From Clostridiales bacterium (GTDB lineage: Bacteria > Bacillota > Clostridia > Oscillospirales > Oscillospiraceae): a DNA stretch of 30,238 nt. Positions 1-7,442 of the stretch are shown here, one piece after another (position 1 is the stretch's first letter; every line of letters starts with the position of its first letter). A model generated the notes under the pieces. It ran no database searches and was not told where the DNA came from. It worked only from the letters and a program-made list of their open reading frames with translations. The stretch covers positions 1 through 30,238 of the forward strand of contig SFIY01000021.1 of assembly GCA_004555205.1 (NCBI GenBank). Direction: 5' to 3'. A program made the position numbers and the translations under genes.

Positions 1-120
1 GTCAACTGCATCCGTATATCTGCCTTGCGCTATCAGTTTGTTACGGAAAGAGAGCAGGGCATTAAATATGTACCGCCGTTCTTCTGCTGTGAGGTAAAGG
101 TAATATTTCTGCTTTCTCAT
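1..120 (-). CDS. Small transposon-associated protein, partial (C-terminus off the left edge)
   Basis: The reverse strand is open from an ATG at 118-120 to the window edge (40 codons). It begins MRKQKYYLYLTAEERRYI and continues with the motif GRYTDAVD. This resembles the short conserved proteins (about 55-65 residues) that follow TnpV in Clostridia mobile elements; that comparison is from memory. The start codon overlaps the TnpV stop in an ATGA tetranucleotide, so the two are probably translationally coupled. It has no recognised catalytic motif and its function is unknown. The C-terminus is not visible. Confidence 0.6.
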   Translation of the reverse strand, partial: MRKQKYYLYLTAEERRYIFNALLSFRNKLIAQGRYTDAVD

Positions 121-491
121 ACGAAGATCACCTCGGCATTGACAGTTTCCGTAACCGCTCCACGCAGAGCTTTCATCCTGCCGACCCATAACATAGGTCT
201 TTCGGCTTTCAGCTTTTCGGTAATGCCCTCACGCTCTGCCCGTTGCTTCATAAGGCGGTCAAACAGTTCTTGAGCCTCAATATCGGCAAGGTAGGATTGC
301 AGTTTGCCGCTTGTCAACAGATTAGTGTAGAATACCTTATTATGCTGACGGATATGTCGCAAATGCCGCTGTCCCCATACGCCGATATGCCTTTCTTCTT
401 TTTCGGCGGGCAATTCCAAACAAGGGATGTAATAATCGCCCTGCAATTCATACCACAAACCGTTGCTTTCATCAAAAATGTACTTGTCCAT
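117..491 (-). CDS. tnpV: TnpV family transposon-encoded protein
   Basis: A 124-residue protein beginning MDKYIFDESNGLWYELQGDY, with the typical TnpV segments YYIPCLELP, IGVWGQRHLRHI, YTNLLTSGKL and, near the C-terminus, WVGRMKALR. TnpV proteins are small proteins of unknown molecular role found in Tn4451-like and other Clostridia mobile elements. I chose the ATG at 489-491 because GGAGG lies 8 nt upstream. An ATG 11 codons further upstream is in frame but has no such site. It is followed by an overlapping small gene that leaves the window. It marks this end of the window as mobile-element DNA. Confidence 0.85.
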   Translation of the reverse strand: MDKYIFDESNGLWYELQGDYYIPCLELPAEKEERHIGVWGQRHLRHIRQHNKVFYTNLLTSGKLQSYLADIEAQELFDRLMKQRAEREGITEKLKAERPMLWVGRMKALRGAVTETVNAEVIFV

Positions 492-856
492 ATAATAATC
501 CTCCAGAATAATATATTCGCACATACATCACAGTTTCCCGATTGCCACATCTTGCTATATCTTGTTATCAGTTTTTCCTTCCCTCAATTTTTCCCTTATG
601 AGGTAGCGAGGGAAGCATGAACAAATGTGAAATCGTATAAAGGGATAAGGTGAGCAGATTGCGAAAAATCCTTTGTTTTCAAGGCTTTTGGAGGATTTTA
701 TTGACAACCTGTAACCTATGTTGAGAGGTCATAATTTGCAGGAATTCAAATTCCGGTTTGTCGAACAGATAAGGGCGCACTTCTATACGGGATAACTCCG
801 TATGTGCACTCATCTCCGGCCTAAGAGCCGCCGCTTTGCGGCTATCTTCTTAAGGC

Positions 857-887
857 AAAAGGCGTGACCATGAATGTCACGCCTTTT
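857..887. terminator. Stem-loop terminator, probably bidirectional
   Basis: A perfect 12-bp stem, AAAAGGCGTGAC / GTCACGCCTTTT, with a 7-nt loop. It ends in a T run on both strands. It lies between the mobile-element tail and the SGNH hydrolase gene. Confidence 0.75.
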
Positions 888-909
888 GTATATTTTACTG
901 TCTTACGAA

Positions 910-937
910 CAACGCCTGCCGAAAGCGGCAGGCGTTG
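910..937. terminator. GC-rich stem-loop downstream of the SGNH hydrolase
   Basis: An 11-bp perfect stem, CAACGCCTGCC / GGCAGGCGTTG, around GAAAGC. It starts about 10 nt past the stop of the minus-strand hydrolase gene. The T tract is weak on the minus side and T-rich on the plus side. Confidence 0.6.
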
Positions 938-947
938 TGTTTGTTAT

Positions 948-1622
948 TTATATACTTTGTACCCCCGCCGAGAGCAGCTCAAACAATCGCTCATAGCCTG
1001 CCATGGTCAGATGGATGCCGTCAGCGGCAATCATGTCGGGCAGATCCCGTTCCGGCAGAAAGGCGCTGCGCACATCGATCAGCGGCAGATGATGCTGCCA
1101 CGCACAGCGCGTAATGGCGGCCGAATACATCTCCTGATAGTGATAAATTCGCTGCACATCGCCCAGCCAATACACAATATTCTCACGGCTGCGTCCGCTG
1201 CGGCAGATAAAATCCAAATAGCGCTCGGCATCAATGGGCGGCAGCGTCATCAGCACCGGCTGCACCTGCTGTGCCAGCAAGGATTGGGTGATACTCTCCA
1301 ACGTCTGCAAAAACTGCGGCAGCGGTGTGCGCGGCAGGTGCGTGTCCTCCGGATTCGCCGCAATGGCCGTCCAGTCAAAGTCGCTGTCATTGCCGCCATA
1401 ACCCACCAGCGCCAGCTTCGCATCGATCCCGCGCTGCAGATCATGCCGCACCAGCGCCTCTCCCTTTTGCACGGTGGCTCCCATCTTGGCTCGGTTGACC
1501 ACGGCGGACAACGCCGTCTCCCTGCCGGCCAACAGCTCCTGCCAGCGAAAATGATAGCGAAAATCATCATCCGGTGTCGTCGCTTTCAGCAGCGAATCGC
1601 CATATACATAAATTGCACTCAC
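948..1622 (-). CDS. SGNH/GDSL-type hydrolase (esterase family)
   Basis: A 224-residue protein with the SGNH catalytic blocks. Gly8-Asp9-Ser10 forms block I with the nucleophilic Ser, a conserved Gly lies near residue 48 (KMGATV), GYGGND carries the oxyanion Asn78 in block III, and DGIHLT carries the Asp201/His204 pair in block V. The family hydrolyses ester bonds of lipids, acyl-carbohydrates or acylated peptides; the substrate here is not evident. No signal peptide is visible, so it is probably cytoplasmic. Translation starts at a GTG (1620-1622) with GGAGGTG (1631-1637) 8 nt upstream. It is divergent from the DUF1836 gene, and its promoter carries a large palindrome, so specific repression is likely. 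Confidence 0.85.
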   Translation of the reverse strand: MSAIYVYGDSLLKATTPDDDFRYHFRWQELLAGRETALSAVVNRAKMGATVQKGEALVRHDLQRGIDAKLALVGYGGNDSDFDWTAIAANPEDTHLPRTPLPQFLQTLESITQSLLAQQVQPVLMTLPPIDAERYLDFICRSGRSRENIVYWLGDVQRIYHYQEMYSAAITRCAWQHHLPLIDVRSAFLPERDLPDMIAADGIHLTMAGYERLFELLSAGVQSI

Positions 1623-1642
1623 AAGATATTCACCTCCGTGTT

Positions 1643-1682
1643 TTGTTTTATCTAATATACCATATTAGATAAAACAAGTCAA
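1643..1682 (-). promoter_or_regulatory. SGNH hydrolase promoter overlapped by a perfect 35-nt palindrome (putative operator)
   Basis: Two 16-nt arms, TTGTTTTATCTAATAT (1643-1658) and its exact reverse complement (1662-1677), flank a 3-nt centre. On the minus strand, -35 TTGACT (1677-1682) and -10 TATATT (1654-1659) are 17 nt apart. The palindrome covers the -10, the whole spacer and the last base of the -35. A repressor bound here would block RNA polymerase. Which regulator binds is unknown; the divergent DUF1836 protein is a candidate. Confidence 0.75.
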
Positions 1683-1704
1683 TATCTTTTATTTCTATTT
1701 TTTC

Positions 1705-1733
1705 TTGTATTTTTGCTGCTAATTTGATATAAT
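1705..1733 (+). promoter_or_regulatory. Promoter of the DUF1836 gene
   Basis: TTGTAT (1705-1710) and TATAAT (1728-1733) are separated by 17 nt, followed by AGGAGG (1748-1753) and the start codon at 1765. It is divergent from the SGNH promoter, about 25-30 nt away from the palindrome. Confidence 0.75.
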
Positions 1734-1764
1734 TGAGAAAAATATGCAGGAGGCACATACGATC

Positions 1765-2355
1765 ATGAGCTATGACAAGGCATTGATTGCCCATAAGCTG
1801 CAGCGGTGGGATCAGTTTATTACAGACTATCATCTGCCGGAGTGGGATACCATCCCTGATTTCGGATTGTATATGGATCAGGTCATCAACCTGCTGGAGC
1901 AGTATTTGAACTTCATCCCCAGCGACGAGAAAAACAAACTTGTCACGGCTTCGACCATTAACAACTATGTGCGTCTGAAGATCATGCCGGCCCCTGTGAA
2001 GCGCAAATACTACCGCATGCATATCGCCTATCTGATTTTCATTCTTACGCTGAAGCAAAGCCTGTCGATCAACGATATTGAAAAAATCATTCCGTCGGGT
2101 ATTCCCGAAAAACAGGTCGAGGCCACCTACGAAGATTACTGCCAAAAGTTCCGTCACCTGGCGCTGTTTTTCAATCAGCAGGTGCAGGCCGCCGCAGATG
2201 ACATTCGTTCACCCGCCCCTGACAGCGACGGCGCCGTGGAGCGGCTGCTGATTGAGAGCACTTTGATCGCCGGTTTCTCGAAAATCCTGTCCGAAAAATT
2301 GATTCGCCTGCATAATGCCGACACCGCCGAGGTGTTGGCCGCCGAAAAAGAATAA
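1765..2355 (+). CDS. DUF1836 domain-containing protein (putative HTH regulator)
   Basis: A 196-residue protein. The core around residues 65-100, INNYVRLKIMPAP followed by KYYRMHIAYLIFILTLKQSLSI, is the DUF1836 signature. The family is common in Clostridia and Bacilli and is thought to contain a helix-turn-helix-like DNA-binding region; its biology is poorly known. I chose the ATG at 1765 because AGGAGG lies 11 nt upstream; the ATG at 1744 would place that site inside the gene. The C-terminal half is helical and Ala/Glu rich. Its divergence from a hydrolase gene with a palindromic operator suggests it may control that gene, which is inference only. Confidence 0.75.
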   Translation: MSYDKALIAHKLQRWDQFITDYHLPEWDTIPDFGLYMDQVINLLEQYLNFIPSDEKNKLVTASTINNYVRLKIMPAPVKRKYYRMHIAYLIFILTLKQSLSINDIEKIIPSGIPEKQVEATYEDYCQKFRHLALFFNQQVQAAADDIRSPAPDSDGAVERLLIESTLIAGFSKILSEKLIRLHNADTAEVLAAEKE

Positions 2356-2357
2356 AG

Positions 2358-2391
2358 AAAAGATCCGGTTTCACAGGAAACCGGATCTTTT
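2358..2391. terminator. Bidirectional terminator between convergent genes
   Basis: A perfect 15-bp stem, AAAAGATCCGGTTTC / GAAACCGGATCTTTT, with tetraloop ACAG. It lies between the DUF1836 stop and the putP stop and ends both transcripts. Confidence 0.9.
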
Positions 2392-2404
2392 ATCATAAGC
2401 AAAT

Positions 2405-3952
2405 TTACTCCTTGCACAGCGCCTTGACATTTTCAAAGGTATCGACTGTTTTCTGTTCGGGAGCTGCCGTCAGCAGGGATACCGCCACATTGACGAGCAG
2501 GGCCAGGATGAAAGCGGGCAGCAGTTCGTAGATGCCCCACACACCGCCCATGGGCTTGAGCAGATAGTGCCACACGAACACCACGATACCGCCGGTAATC
2601 ATGCCGGCCAGAGCGCCCCACTTATTGCTGCGCTTCCAGAACAGCGCCAGCAGAATAACGGGAGCAAAGGTTGCGCCAAAGCCTGCCCAGGCGAAGGACA
2701 CGATACCGAACACGGAGCTGTTGGGATCGCGGGCGATAAACACGCCAACCACAGAGATAACGATCACGGTAATGCGTGCCACCCACATGGTCGCCTTCTT
2801 GGACATCTTGATGCCGAACAGGCCGCTCAGCAGGTCCTCAGACACGCTGGAGGAAGCCGCCAACAACTGGCTGTCTGCGGTGGACATGGTGCTGGCCAGA
2901 ATACCTGCCAGCACCAGACCGGCCACCAGTGCAAAGCCTACACCCTGCTTGCTCAGCAGATCTGCAATCTTAATGATAGCGGACTCCGCCTCGGACTGCG
3001 AACCGAAGGTCACAATGGCATTTGCCTGAGACATGGCGTAAGCCACAATACCGATCACGATAGCAACGGCCATGGAAATAACCACCCAGATGGAGGCAAT
3101 ACGGCGGGAAACCTTGATCTTTTTGGGGTCCTTGATGCCCATGAAGCGCAGCAGAATGTGGGGCATACCGAAGTAGCCCAAACCCCAGGCCATGGTGGAA
3201 ATGATGGACAGGAATCCATAGTTGCCGACCTCTCCGGTGGCCACATTGCCCAGTTTGGTCAAGCTCAGATAGCCTGCCACATTGTTGGCATTGTCGCACA
3301 CGGCCGCCCAACCGCCGGCCGTCTTGATGCCGAACACCAGAATGACGATCAGCGCCAGCGTCATGACGATGGACTGAATCAGGTCGGTGGTGGACACCGC
3401 CAGGAAACCGCCCAAAATGGTGTAGATGATGATAATTGCGGCACCGACCAGCATGGAAGTCGTGTAGTCAAAGCCGAACAGGCTGTTGAACAGCTTACCG
3501 ATGGCGGCAAAGCCGGAAGCGGTGTAGGGGATGAAGAATACGATAATGATAAGGGCGCCAATGCCGCGCAGGAGCTGCCTGTTGTCCGCAAAGCGCTTGG
3601 AAATGAACTGAGGTACGGTGATGGCGTCGAGCTCGGCGGAGTAAATGCGCAGACGCTTGGCCACCAGCAGCCAGTTCAAATATGTACCCACAGCCAGACC
3701 GATGGCCGTCCAGGCAGCGTCGGCCATGCCGGTAATGTAAGCCACGCCGGGCAAACCCATCAGCAGCCAGGAACTCATGTCGCTGGCCTCGGCACTCATG
3801 GCCGCCACAATGGGGTTCAGACCGCGGCCGCCCAGATAGAAGTTGGCGGTATCGCCGGCGCTGCGGCGGGAATAAAGGACACCCACCACCACCATCACGC
3901 ACAAATACGCGACGATGGAAATAATGATACAAATATTAGCCGTGTTAAGCAT
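2405..3952 (-). CDS. putP: Sodium/proline symporter (SSS family)
   Basis: A 515-residue membrane protein of the sodium:solute symporter family, with about 13 hydrophobic segments and near-full-length similarity to PutP. The segment SAEASDMSSWLLMGLPG (residues 53-69) matches the PutP TM2 region carrying the Na+-site Asp (Asp58 here). The segment AGILASTMSTADSQLLAASS matches the TM8 Ser/Thr Na+ and proline site. It imports proline with Na+ across the cytoplasmic membrane for nutrition or osmoprotection. RBS AGGAG precedes the ATG at 3950-3952. It is monocistronic, with its own promoter and a palindrome upstream and a strong terminator downstream. Substrate specificity within SSS is inferred from the PutP-like motifs. 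Confidence 0.92.
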   Translation of the reverse strand: MLNTANICIIISIVAYLCVMVVVGVLYSRRSAGDTANFYLGGRGLNPIVAAMSAEASDMSSWLLMGLPGVAYITGMADAAWTAIGLAVGTYLNWLLVAKRLRIYSAELDAITVPQFISKRFADNRQLLRGIGALIIIVFFIPYTASGFAAIGKLFNSLFGFDYTTSMLVGAAIIIIYTILGGFLAVSTTDLIQSIVMTLALIVILVFGIKTAGGWAAVCDNANNVAGYLSLTKLGNVATGEVGNYGFLSIISTMAWGLGYFGMPHILLRFMGIKDPKKIKVSRRIASIWVVISMAVAIVIGIVAYAMSQANAIVTFGSQSEAESAIIKIADLLSKQGVGFALVAGLVLAGILASTMSTADSQLLAASSSVSEDLLSGLFGIKMSKKATMWVARITVIVISVVGVFIARDPNSSVFGIVSFAWAGFGATFAPVILLALFWKRSNKWGALAGMITGGIVVFVWHYLLKPMGGVWGIYELLPAFILALLVNVAVSLLTAAPEQKTVDTFENVKALCKE

Positions 3953-3992
3953 GTGATAATCTCTCCTGTTCTTATGTTAATACGATGAACGG

Positions 3993-4021
3993 AGTATAAC
4001 ACATTTTTTACTAGACGTAAA
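3993..4021 (-). promoter_or_regulatory. Promoter of putP
   Basis: On the minus strand, TTTACG (4016-4021) and TATACT (3993-3998) are 17 nt apart, about 40 nt upstream of the ATG. A second TTGACA-like box lies further upstream with a poor -10. Confidence 0.65.
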
Positions 4022-4027
4022 TACAGA

Positions 4028-4057
4028 ATGATTTACAGAATAAATTCTGTACATCAT
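4028..4057. promoter_or_regulatory. Palindrome upstream of the putP promoter (putative operator)
   Basis: TACAGAAT-aa-ATTCTGTA (4034-4051) is perfect. It extends to ATGAT...ATCAT with one mismatch, giving 14-nt arms over 30 nt. An additional direct TACAGAAT copy sits at 4022-4029, inside the promoter side. It is a plausible site for the adjacent TetR-type regulator; no direct evidence links them. Confidence 0.45.
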
Positions 4058-4143
4058 TTCATCTTTTGTCAATCTTTCCTTTTATTTAAGCCGTTTATAA
4101 GCTGTACGATTTTATAAAACATAATTATTCGATAAAAAATAAT

Positions 4144-4734
4144 TTATGTTTTTGCGCGAAAGCCCTCCAAAAACATGGGCATCATCTGCGCTGCATAGCG
4201 CGCCAGCGCATATTCGCCGCCGGATAAACACCAGTCATACATCAGCGCACGCTCAAACATGGCGTAGGCCTTTACAATCTCATTGGCCGACATATCGCCG
4301 CGCAGCTCACCGCGTTCTAAACCCTCTCTCACGATCTGCTGCAGCAGCTTAAAATACGTGCGGTTACGGTCAAGCAGATGCTTTTCGCCGCGGGTCACCA
4401 ACTGGGAGGAAAACAGCCGCGCCAGCAGCTCCAGCGACACGCTGTTGTCGATCATGGTAAACAGCTCGCGGTTGAGAAAAACCAGTTTCTCGATGGCGTC
4501 CGTCTCCGGCTTCAGCTCATCGCGCAGCTCCTCATATTTTTCGTCAAACAGCACGGACAGTGAGCCAAGCAGCGCATCTTTCCCCTCAAAATAGTGGTAA
4601 AACGATCCCTTGGAGGTTTCCGATTCAAAGATAATATCCTCCACGGTGGTATTTTCATACCCCTGCTCATAGAACAGCTTCCATGCAGCGGAAACGATCC
4701 GTCCTTTGGTGTTGCGTCCGCTTTTCTTCGGCAT
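4144..4734 (-). CDS. TetR/AcrR family transcriptional regulator
   Basis: A 196-residue protein with an N-terminal TetR helix-turn-helix. It has IVSAAWKLFYEQGYENTTVE followed by TSKGSFYHYFEGKDALL around residues 13-56, the family signature. The C-terminal helical domain would bind an unknown ligand or form the dimer. The ATG at 4732-4734 has GAGGAGG about 9 nt upstream. The gene starts 18 nt after the flippase stop, so it is probably co-transcribed with it, and putP follows in the same direction. It may control the flippase operon, putP, or both; the palindrome at 4028-4057 is a candidate site. Confidence 0.88.
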   Translation of the reverse strand: MPKKSGRNTKGRIVSAAWKLFYEQGYENTTVEDIIFESETSKGSFYHYFEGKDALLGSLSVLFDEKYEELRDELKPETDAIEKLVFLNRELFTMIDNSVSLELLARLFSSQLVTRGEKHLLDRNRTYFKLLQQIVREGLERGELRGDMSANEIVKAYAMFERALMYDWCLSGGEYALARYAAQMMPMFLEGFRAKT

Positions 4735-4752
4735 CTCCGCCGCCTCCTCTCA

Positions 4753-6282
4753 TCATCGTCTGCTCAATTTTCCGAAAATCCTCGCCAGCGGTCTGCTCAC
4801 CAGCTCGCGCTCATAGCGATTCATGCCGAACAGCCACAGGTTCAGGCAATAGACTGCCACGAACACGCATCCCCAGATCAGGATCTGGAAATACCCCTGC
4901 ACATCGACAAACACCGCAATGGCCACCGCCGCCAGCAGCGGCAGGATCATAGACGGCAATAGCTGGCAGATCCTCTTCCAGAACAGCCGGATATTGATAT
5001 GAATGTGCCATTTGTAATACCAGTTCATCAGCAGCACGTTGCCCACCAGCGTGGTGAACAAAATGCACCCTGCCACGCCGATGCCGCCCCACCATTTGCA
5101 CATGGGGATCATCAGCAGCGCATTGACCACCGCCACGATCAGGTAGGATACGGAACGGAACTTGTGCATATTCTTGGCGCGCTGAATCTCCAATCCCACC
5201 GTTTGGATGGCCGGAATCAGCGTAGAGGCAAACAGCAGCAGTGTCACAATATAGTCCGTGGTCGTGTCGTCGCTCTGTGCCCAGGCCGCCATAAACGCCC
5301 GGCCTACTGCCACAAAGCCAAGCAAAACCATCATCATCACGATAAACTGAATCCGCCCCACTTTCGTGAACAGCCTGCTCAGCTCCGAGTTTTTTGCATG
5401 CGACGCCACCATCCGGTGTACGCGGGGCGTCAGCACATTGGCCACCGCCGTGGCAAAGGCCAGATAGTAGGTATTGAGCTGATTGCTCAAATTGTACACA
5501 GCCGCCGCTTCCGCGCCGTGCTGCCAGTTCATCATCAACTGTCCGATACCCCAGTTGATGTTATCCACCACAATGCCGATAAACACCCATACGGTAAAGC
5601 CCACCATCTCGCGCATCAAGCTGAAATCGTAATGGCGGAAGCTGACGGGCATCCGCAGCTTTGCAAAGCAGTAGTATATATTCAGCACGCCGCTTAAAAC
5701 GGTAAAGAAAAGCGACATCAGCGCCACCGCTTCCGAGCGGAAACCCAGCAGCAGCAGGGGAATCGTCAGCAGCGGGTTAAGCACCTGCTTAGCCATCAAT
5801 AGGATCTTCTGGAATAAATACCGCTCATGGATGGTCACATGGGACTCAAACACGCTGAACGGGAAGGACAGCGCCGCCGTCAGCGACATGATCCGCAGCA
5901 GCTTGCCGCCAAGTGCCAGTTGGTCAGGGGTCCACTTGTTGCCGAAAACCAGCTCACCCTTCAGCGACAGGGCGACGCCCAAACCCAGCAGCACCAAGCC
6001 CAACACCGTATAGGTGATAAGGAACATCCCGTTGAGTTTCGCCATTTCCTTCTTATCCCGCGCCACCTTCGCGCGGGAGTAGTAGCGCACATACGCACTG
6101 CCCAGGCCCAGGCTCAGCAGGGTCAGATAGGAAATAATCGGAATGACCGTACTGTATACACCGTACTCGCCCTTGCCCAGATTGTTCACCATAATCGGTG
6201 TATAGACCAGCGAGATCACGGTACTTAATCCCATCGAGACATAGGACAGCACTGCCCCGATGCGGATCTGATTCACTTGCAA
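4753..6282 (-). CDS. MOP-superfamily oligosaccharide flippase (Wzx/RfbX-like)
   Basis: A 509-residue polytopic membrane protein with about 12-14 hydrophobic segments. The N-terminal motif GAVLSYVSMGLSTVISLVYTP continues into LGKGEYGVYS and SYVRYYSR-like blocks typical of polysaccharide-biosynthesis flippases. Such proteins move undecaprenyl-linked oligosaccharides across the cytoplasmic membrane for cell-wall polysaccharide or capsule assembly. The start is a TTG (6280-6282) with GGGGG 8 nt upstream; the nearby ATG gives a stop after four codons. It sits between a transglutaminase-like gene and tetR, with no glycosyltransferases adjacent, so its substrate cannot be inferred from context. Confidence 0.85.
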   Translation of the reverse strand: MQVNQIRIGAVLSYVSMGLSTVISLVYTPIMVNNLGKGEYGVYSTVIPIISYLTLLSLGLGSAYVRYYSRAKVARDKKEMAKLNGMFLITYTVLGLVLLGLGVALSLKGELVFGNKWTPDQLALGGKLLRIMSLTAALSFPFSVFESHVTIHERYLFQKILLMAKQVLNPLLTIPLLLLGFRSEAVALMSLFFTVLSGVLNIYYCFAKLRMPVSFRHYDFSLMREMVGFTVWVFIGIVVDNINWGIGQLMMNWQHGAEAAAVYNLSNQLNTYYLAFATAVANVLTPRVHRMVASHAKNSELSRLFTKVGRIQFIVMMMVLLGFVAVGRAFMAAWAQSDDTTTDYIVTLLLFASTLIPAIQTVGLEIQRAKNMHKFRSVSYLIVAVVNALLMIPMCKWWGGIGVAGCILFTTLVGNVLLMNWYYKWHIHINIRLFWKRICQLLPSMILPLLAAVAIAVFVDVQGYFQILIWGCVFVAVYCLNLWLFGMNRYERELVSRPLARIFGKLSRR

Positions 6283-6314
6283 GGCATCTGCCCCCTTTCG
6301 ATAACGAATAATTT

Positions 6315-6343
6315 ATTATATCGAAAAATGTCCTCTGTGTAAA
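6315..6343 (-). promoter_or_regulatory. Promoter of the flippase-tetR operon
   Basis: On the minus strand, TTTACA (6338-6343), a 17-nt spacer, then TATAAT (6315-6320), about 33 nt before the TTG start. It lies in the gap after the transglutaminase-like gene. Confidence 0.8.
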
Positions 6344-6365
6344 GTGCCATTTCCCCCAAAATCTG

Positions 6366-7379
6366 TCATTCCGCCATGTCGCGGCCCTCGTCCGGCTGCT
6401 CAATGGTCACAGTCTCCTGCCCCGGCGCATCAAAGTCCAGTTGGATCACCGCCTGTGCCACATTCACCGAGCAGCTCACGGTTTTGCCCTTTTCCTCTGC
6501 CGCCGCTTGGCAGCTTTTCAGAAGCTCCTGCAAAATGGCACGGTTCAGTCCTCCGCCCCGCCAGTGAAACACAAAATGTCCCTGCTTTTTCCGCAGTGCC
6601 TGCCTCATGCGCTTCACCACATCCTCCACTTTCGTGAAAGACATCGTCCGATAGTAGAAATTATTGCCATCCTCGCAGCGCGGTATGTCCAGCACCAGGC
6701 GCTCATGGTCGCGGAAAATATGCTTGTCGTCCAGATTGAAATAATCGTAGCGTGCCACGCCGCGCTGCAGGGAGTTATCAAAGGTAGCGTCCAAATGATA
6801 GGTCTTTCCTGCCACCCTCACCACATTCCACGCATGACGGTACTTGACGCCTGTTTCGGGGTTGGCCTCGCTCAGCGCCACGATGCACTCCAGGCCCACC
6901 GCATCACACAGCGCCTTCACCGTCTTGGCAATGCCCTCGCATACACCCACCCCCTGCGTCAGCGGGCCGATGATTTCGTGAGAATACGGTTTTTTCAGCT
7001 TGTCATAATGCACATTTTCCAGGATGAATGCGTGGATCGCTTCTTCCTTCTCCCGATCGGACTTCCCCTTGAGCGGTGCAGCCAATCGTTCGATCCGTTT
7101 GTCCACCGCCTGCCGGTGCATCTTGATTTTGCCCTTGTCAAACAGATACTCCGGTATCAGCTCCACATGTTCACCCCGCGGGTCGTAGCGGTAGGCAAAG
7201 CCTACCACGAAGAATATACGCGGCTCGTCCAGCTTCAACCTTTGGTAGACGTCCGAAAGCGCCGCGTTATCCAGACGCGGCACACGGATGGCCGGCGCAA
7301 GTGCCTGAAAGCCGGCATACATTGCGTCATAAGCCATCCGTTGCTCTTTGTTGAGTTGTCGATAGTAGAATCCTGCCAT
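6366..7379 (-). CDS. Transglutaminase-like domain protein
   Basis: A 337-residue protein. A transglutaminase-like cysteine-peptidase core spans residues about 110-205: Cys147 in GVGVCEGIAKT, His182 in YRHAWNVV and Asp197 in YHLDATFDNS form the catalytic triad. There is no signal peptide or membrane segment, so it is probably cytoplasmic. The family includes proteases and amide-forming enzymes; the reaction here is unknown. The C-terminal 90 residues are basic then acidic, with no recognised domain. The ATG at 7377-7379 follows GGAGGCGCCCC. It has its own strong promoter, so it is not part of the phage-like cluster that ends just upstream of it. Confidence 0.82.
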   Translation of the reverse strand: MAGFYYRQLNKEQRMAYDAMYAGFQALAPAIRVPRLDNAALSDVYQRLKLDEPRIFFVVGFAYRYDPRGEHVELIPEYLFDKGKIKMHRQAVDKRIERLAAPLKGKSDREKEEAIHAFILENVHYDKLKKPYSHEIIGPLTQGVGVCEGIAKTVKALCDAVGLECIVALSEANPETGVKYRHAWNVVRVAGKTYHLDATFDNSLQRGVARYDYFNLDDKHIFRDHERLVLDIPRCEDGNNFYYRTMSFTKVEDVVKRMRQALRKKQGHFVFHWRGGGLNRAILQELLKSCQAAAEEKGKTVSCSVNVAQAVIQLDFDAPGQETVTIEQPDEGRDMAE

Positions 7380-7409
7380 GGGGCGCCTCCGGTCAAAAGC
7401 TTTCGCTAT

Positions 7410-7438
7410 ATTGTACCCGATTTACCGCCATTTGGCAA
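7410..7438 (-). promoter_or_regulatory. Promoter of the transglutaminase-like gene
   Basis: On the minus strand, TTGCCA (7433-7438), a 17-nt spacer, then TACAAT (7410-7415). It begins only 5 nt after the stop codon of the last phage-like gene. No terminator separates the two. Confidence 0.8.
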
Positions 7439-7442
7439 GCAA

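Larger units (their letters stand above)
1..850. mobile_element. Edge of an integrated mobile element (TnpV-bearing); exact end unresolved
   Basis: TnpV and its coupled partner run off the left edge. To their right lies about 350 nt of gene-free DNA rich in short inverted repeats: GGAATT-ca-AATTCC near 742-755, an imperfect hairpin with arms ATACGG/CCGTAT near 785-802, and AGCCGC/GCGGCT at 826-843. Such hairpin-rich tails resemble the ends of Firmicutes integrative elements. The chromosomal genes begin after the terminator at 857-887. No terminal inverted repeat, target duplication or recombinase is visible here, so the right boundary is only an estimate. Confidence 0.45.
492..947. other. Gene-free stretch between TnpV and the SGNH hydrolase
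   Basis: About 455 nt with no credible gene. It holds the TnpV ribosome site (500-504), AT-rich DNA, the small hairpins of the mobile-element tail, and two strong stem-loops at 857-887 and 910-937. I see no tRNA, direct repeat or attachment core. Confidence 0.6.

Noticed and set aside
2567..3988. A 473-codon open frame on the plus strand
   Set aside because: It is antisense to putP with a His/Gly/Asn-rich product typical of a shadow frame.
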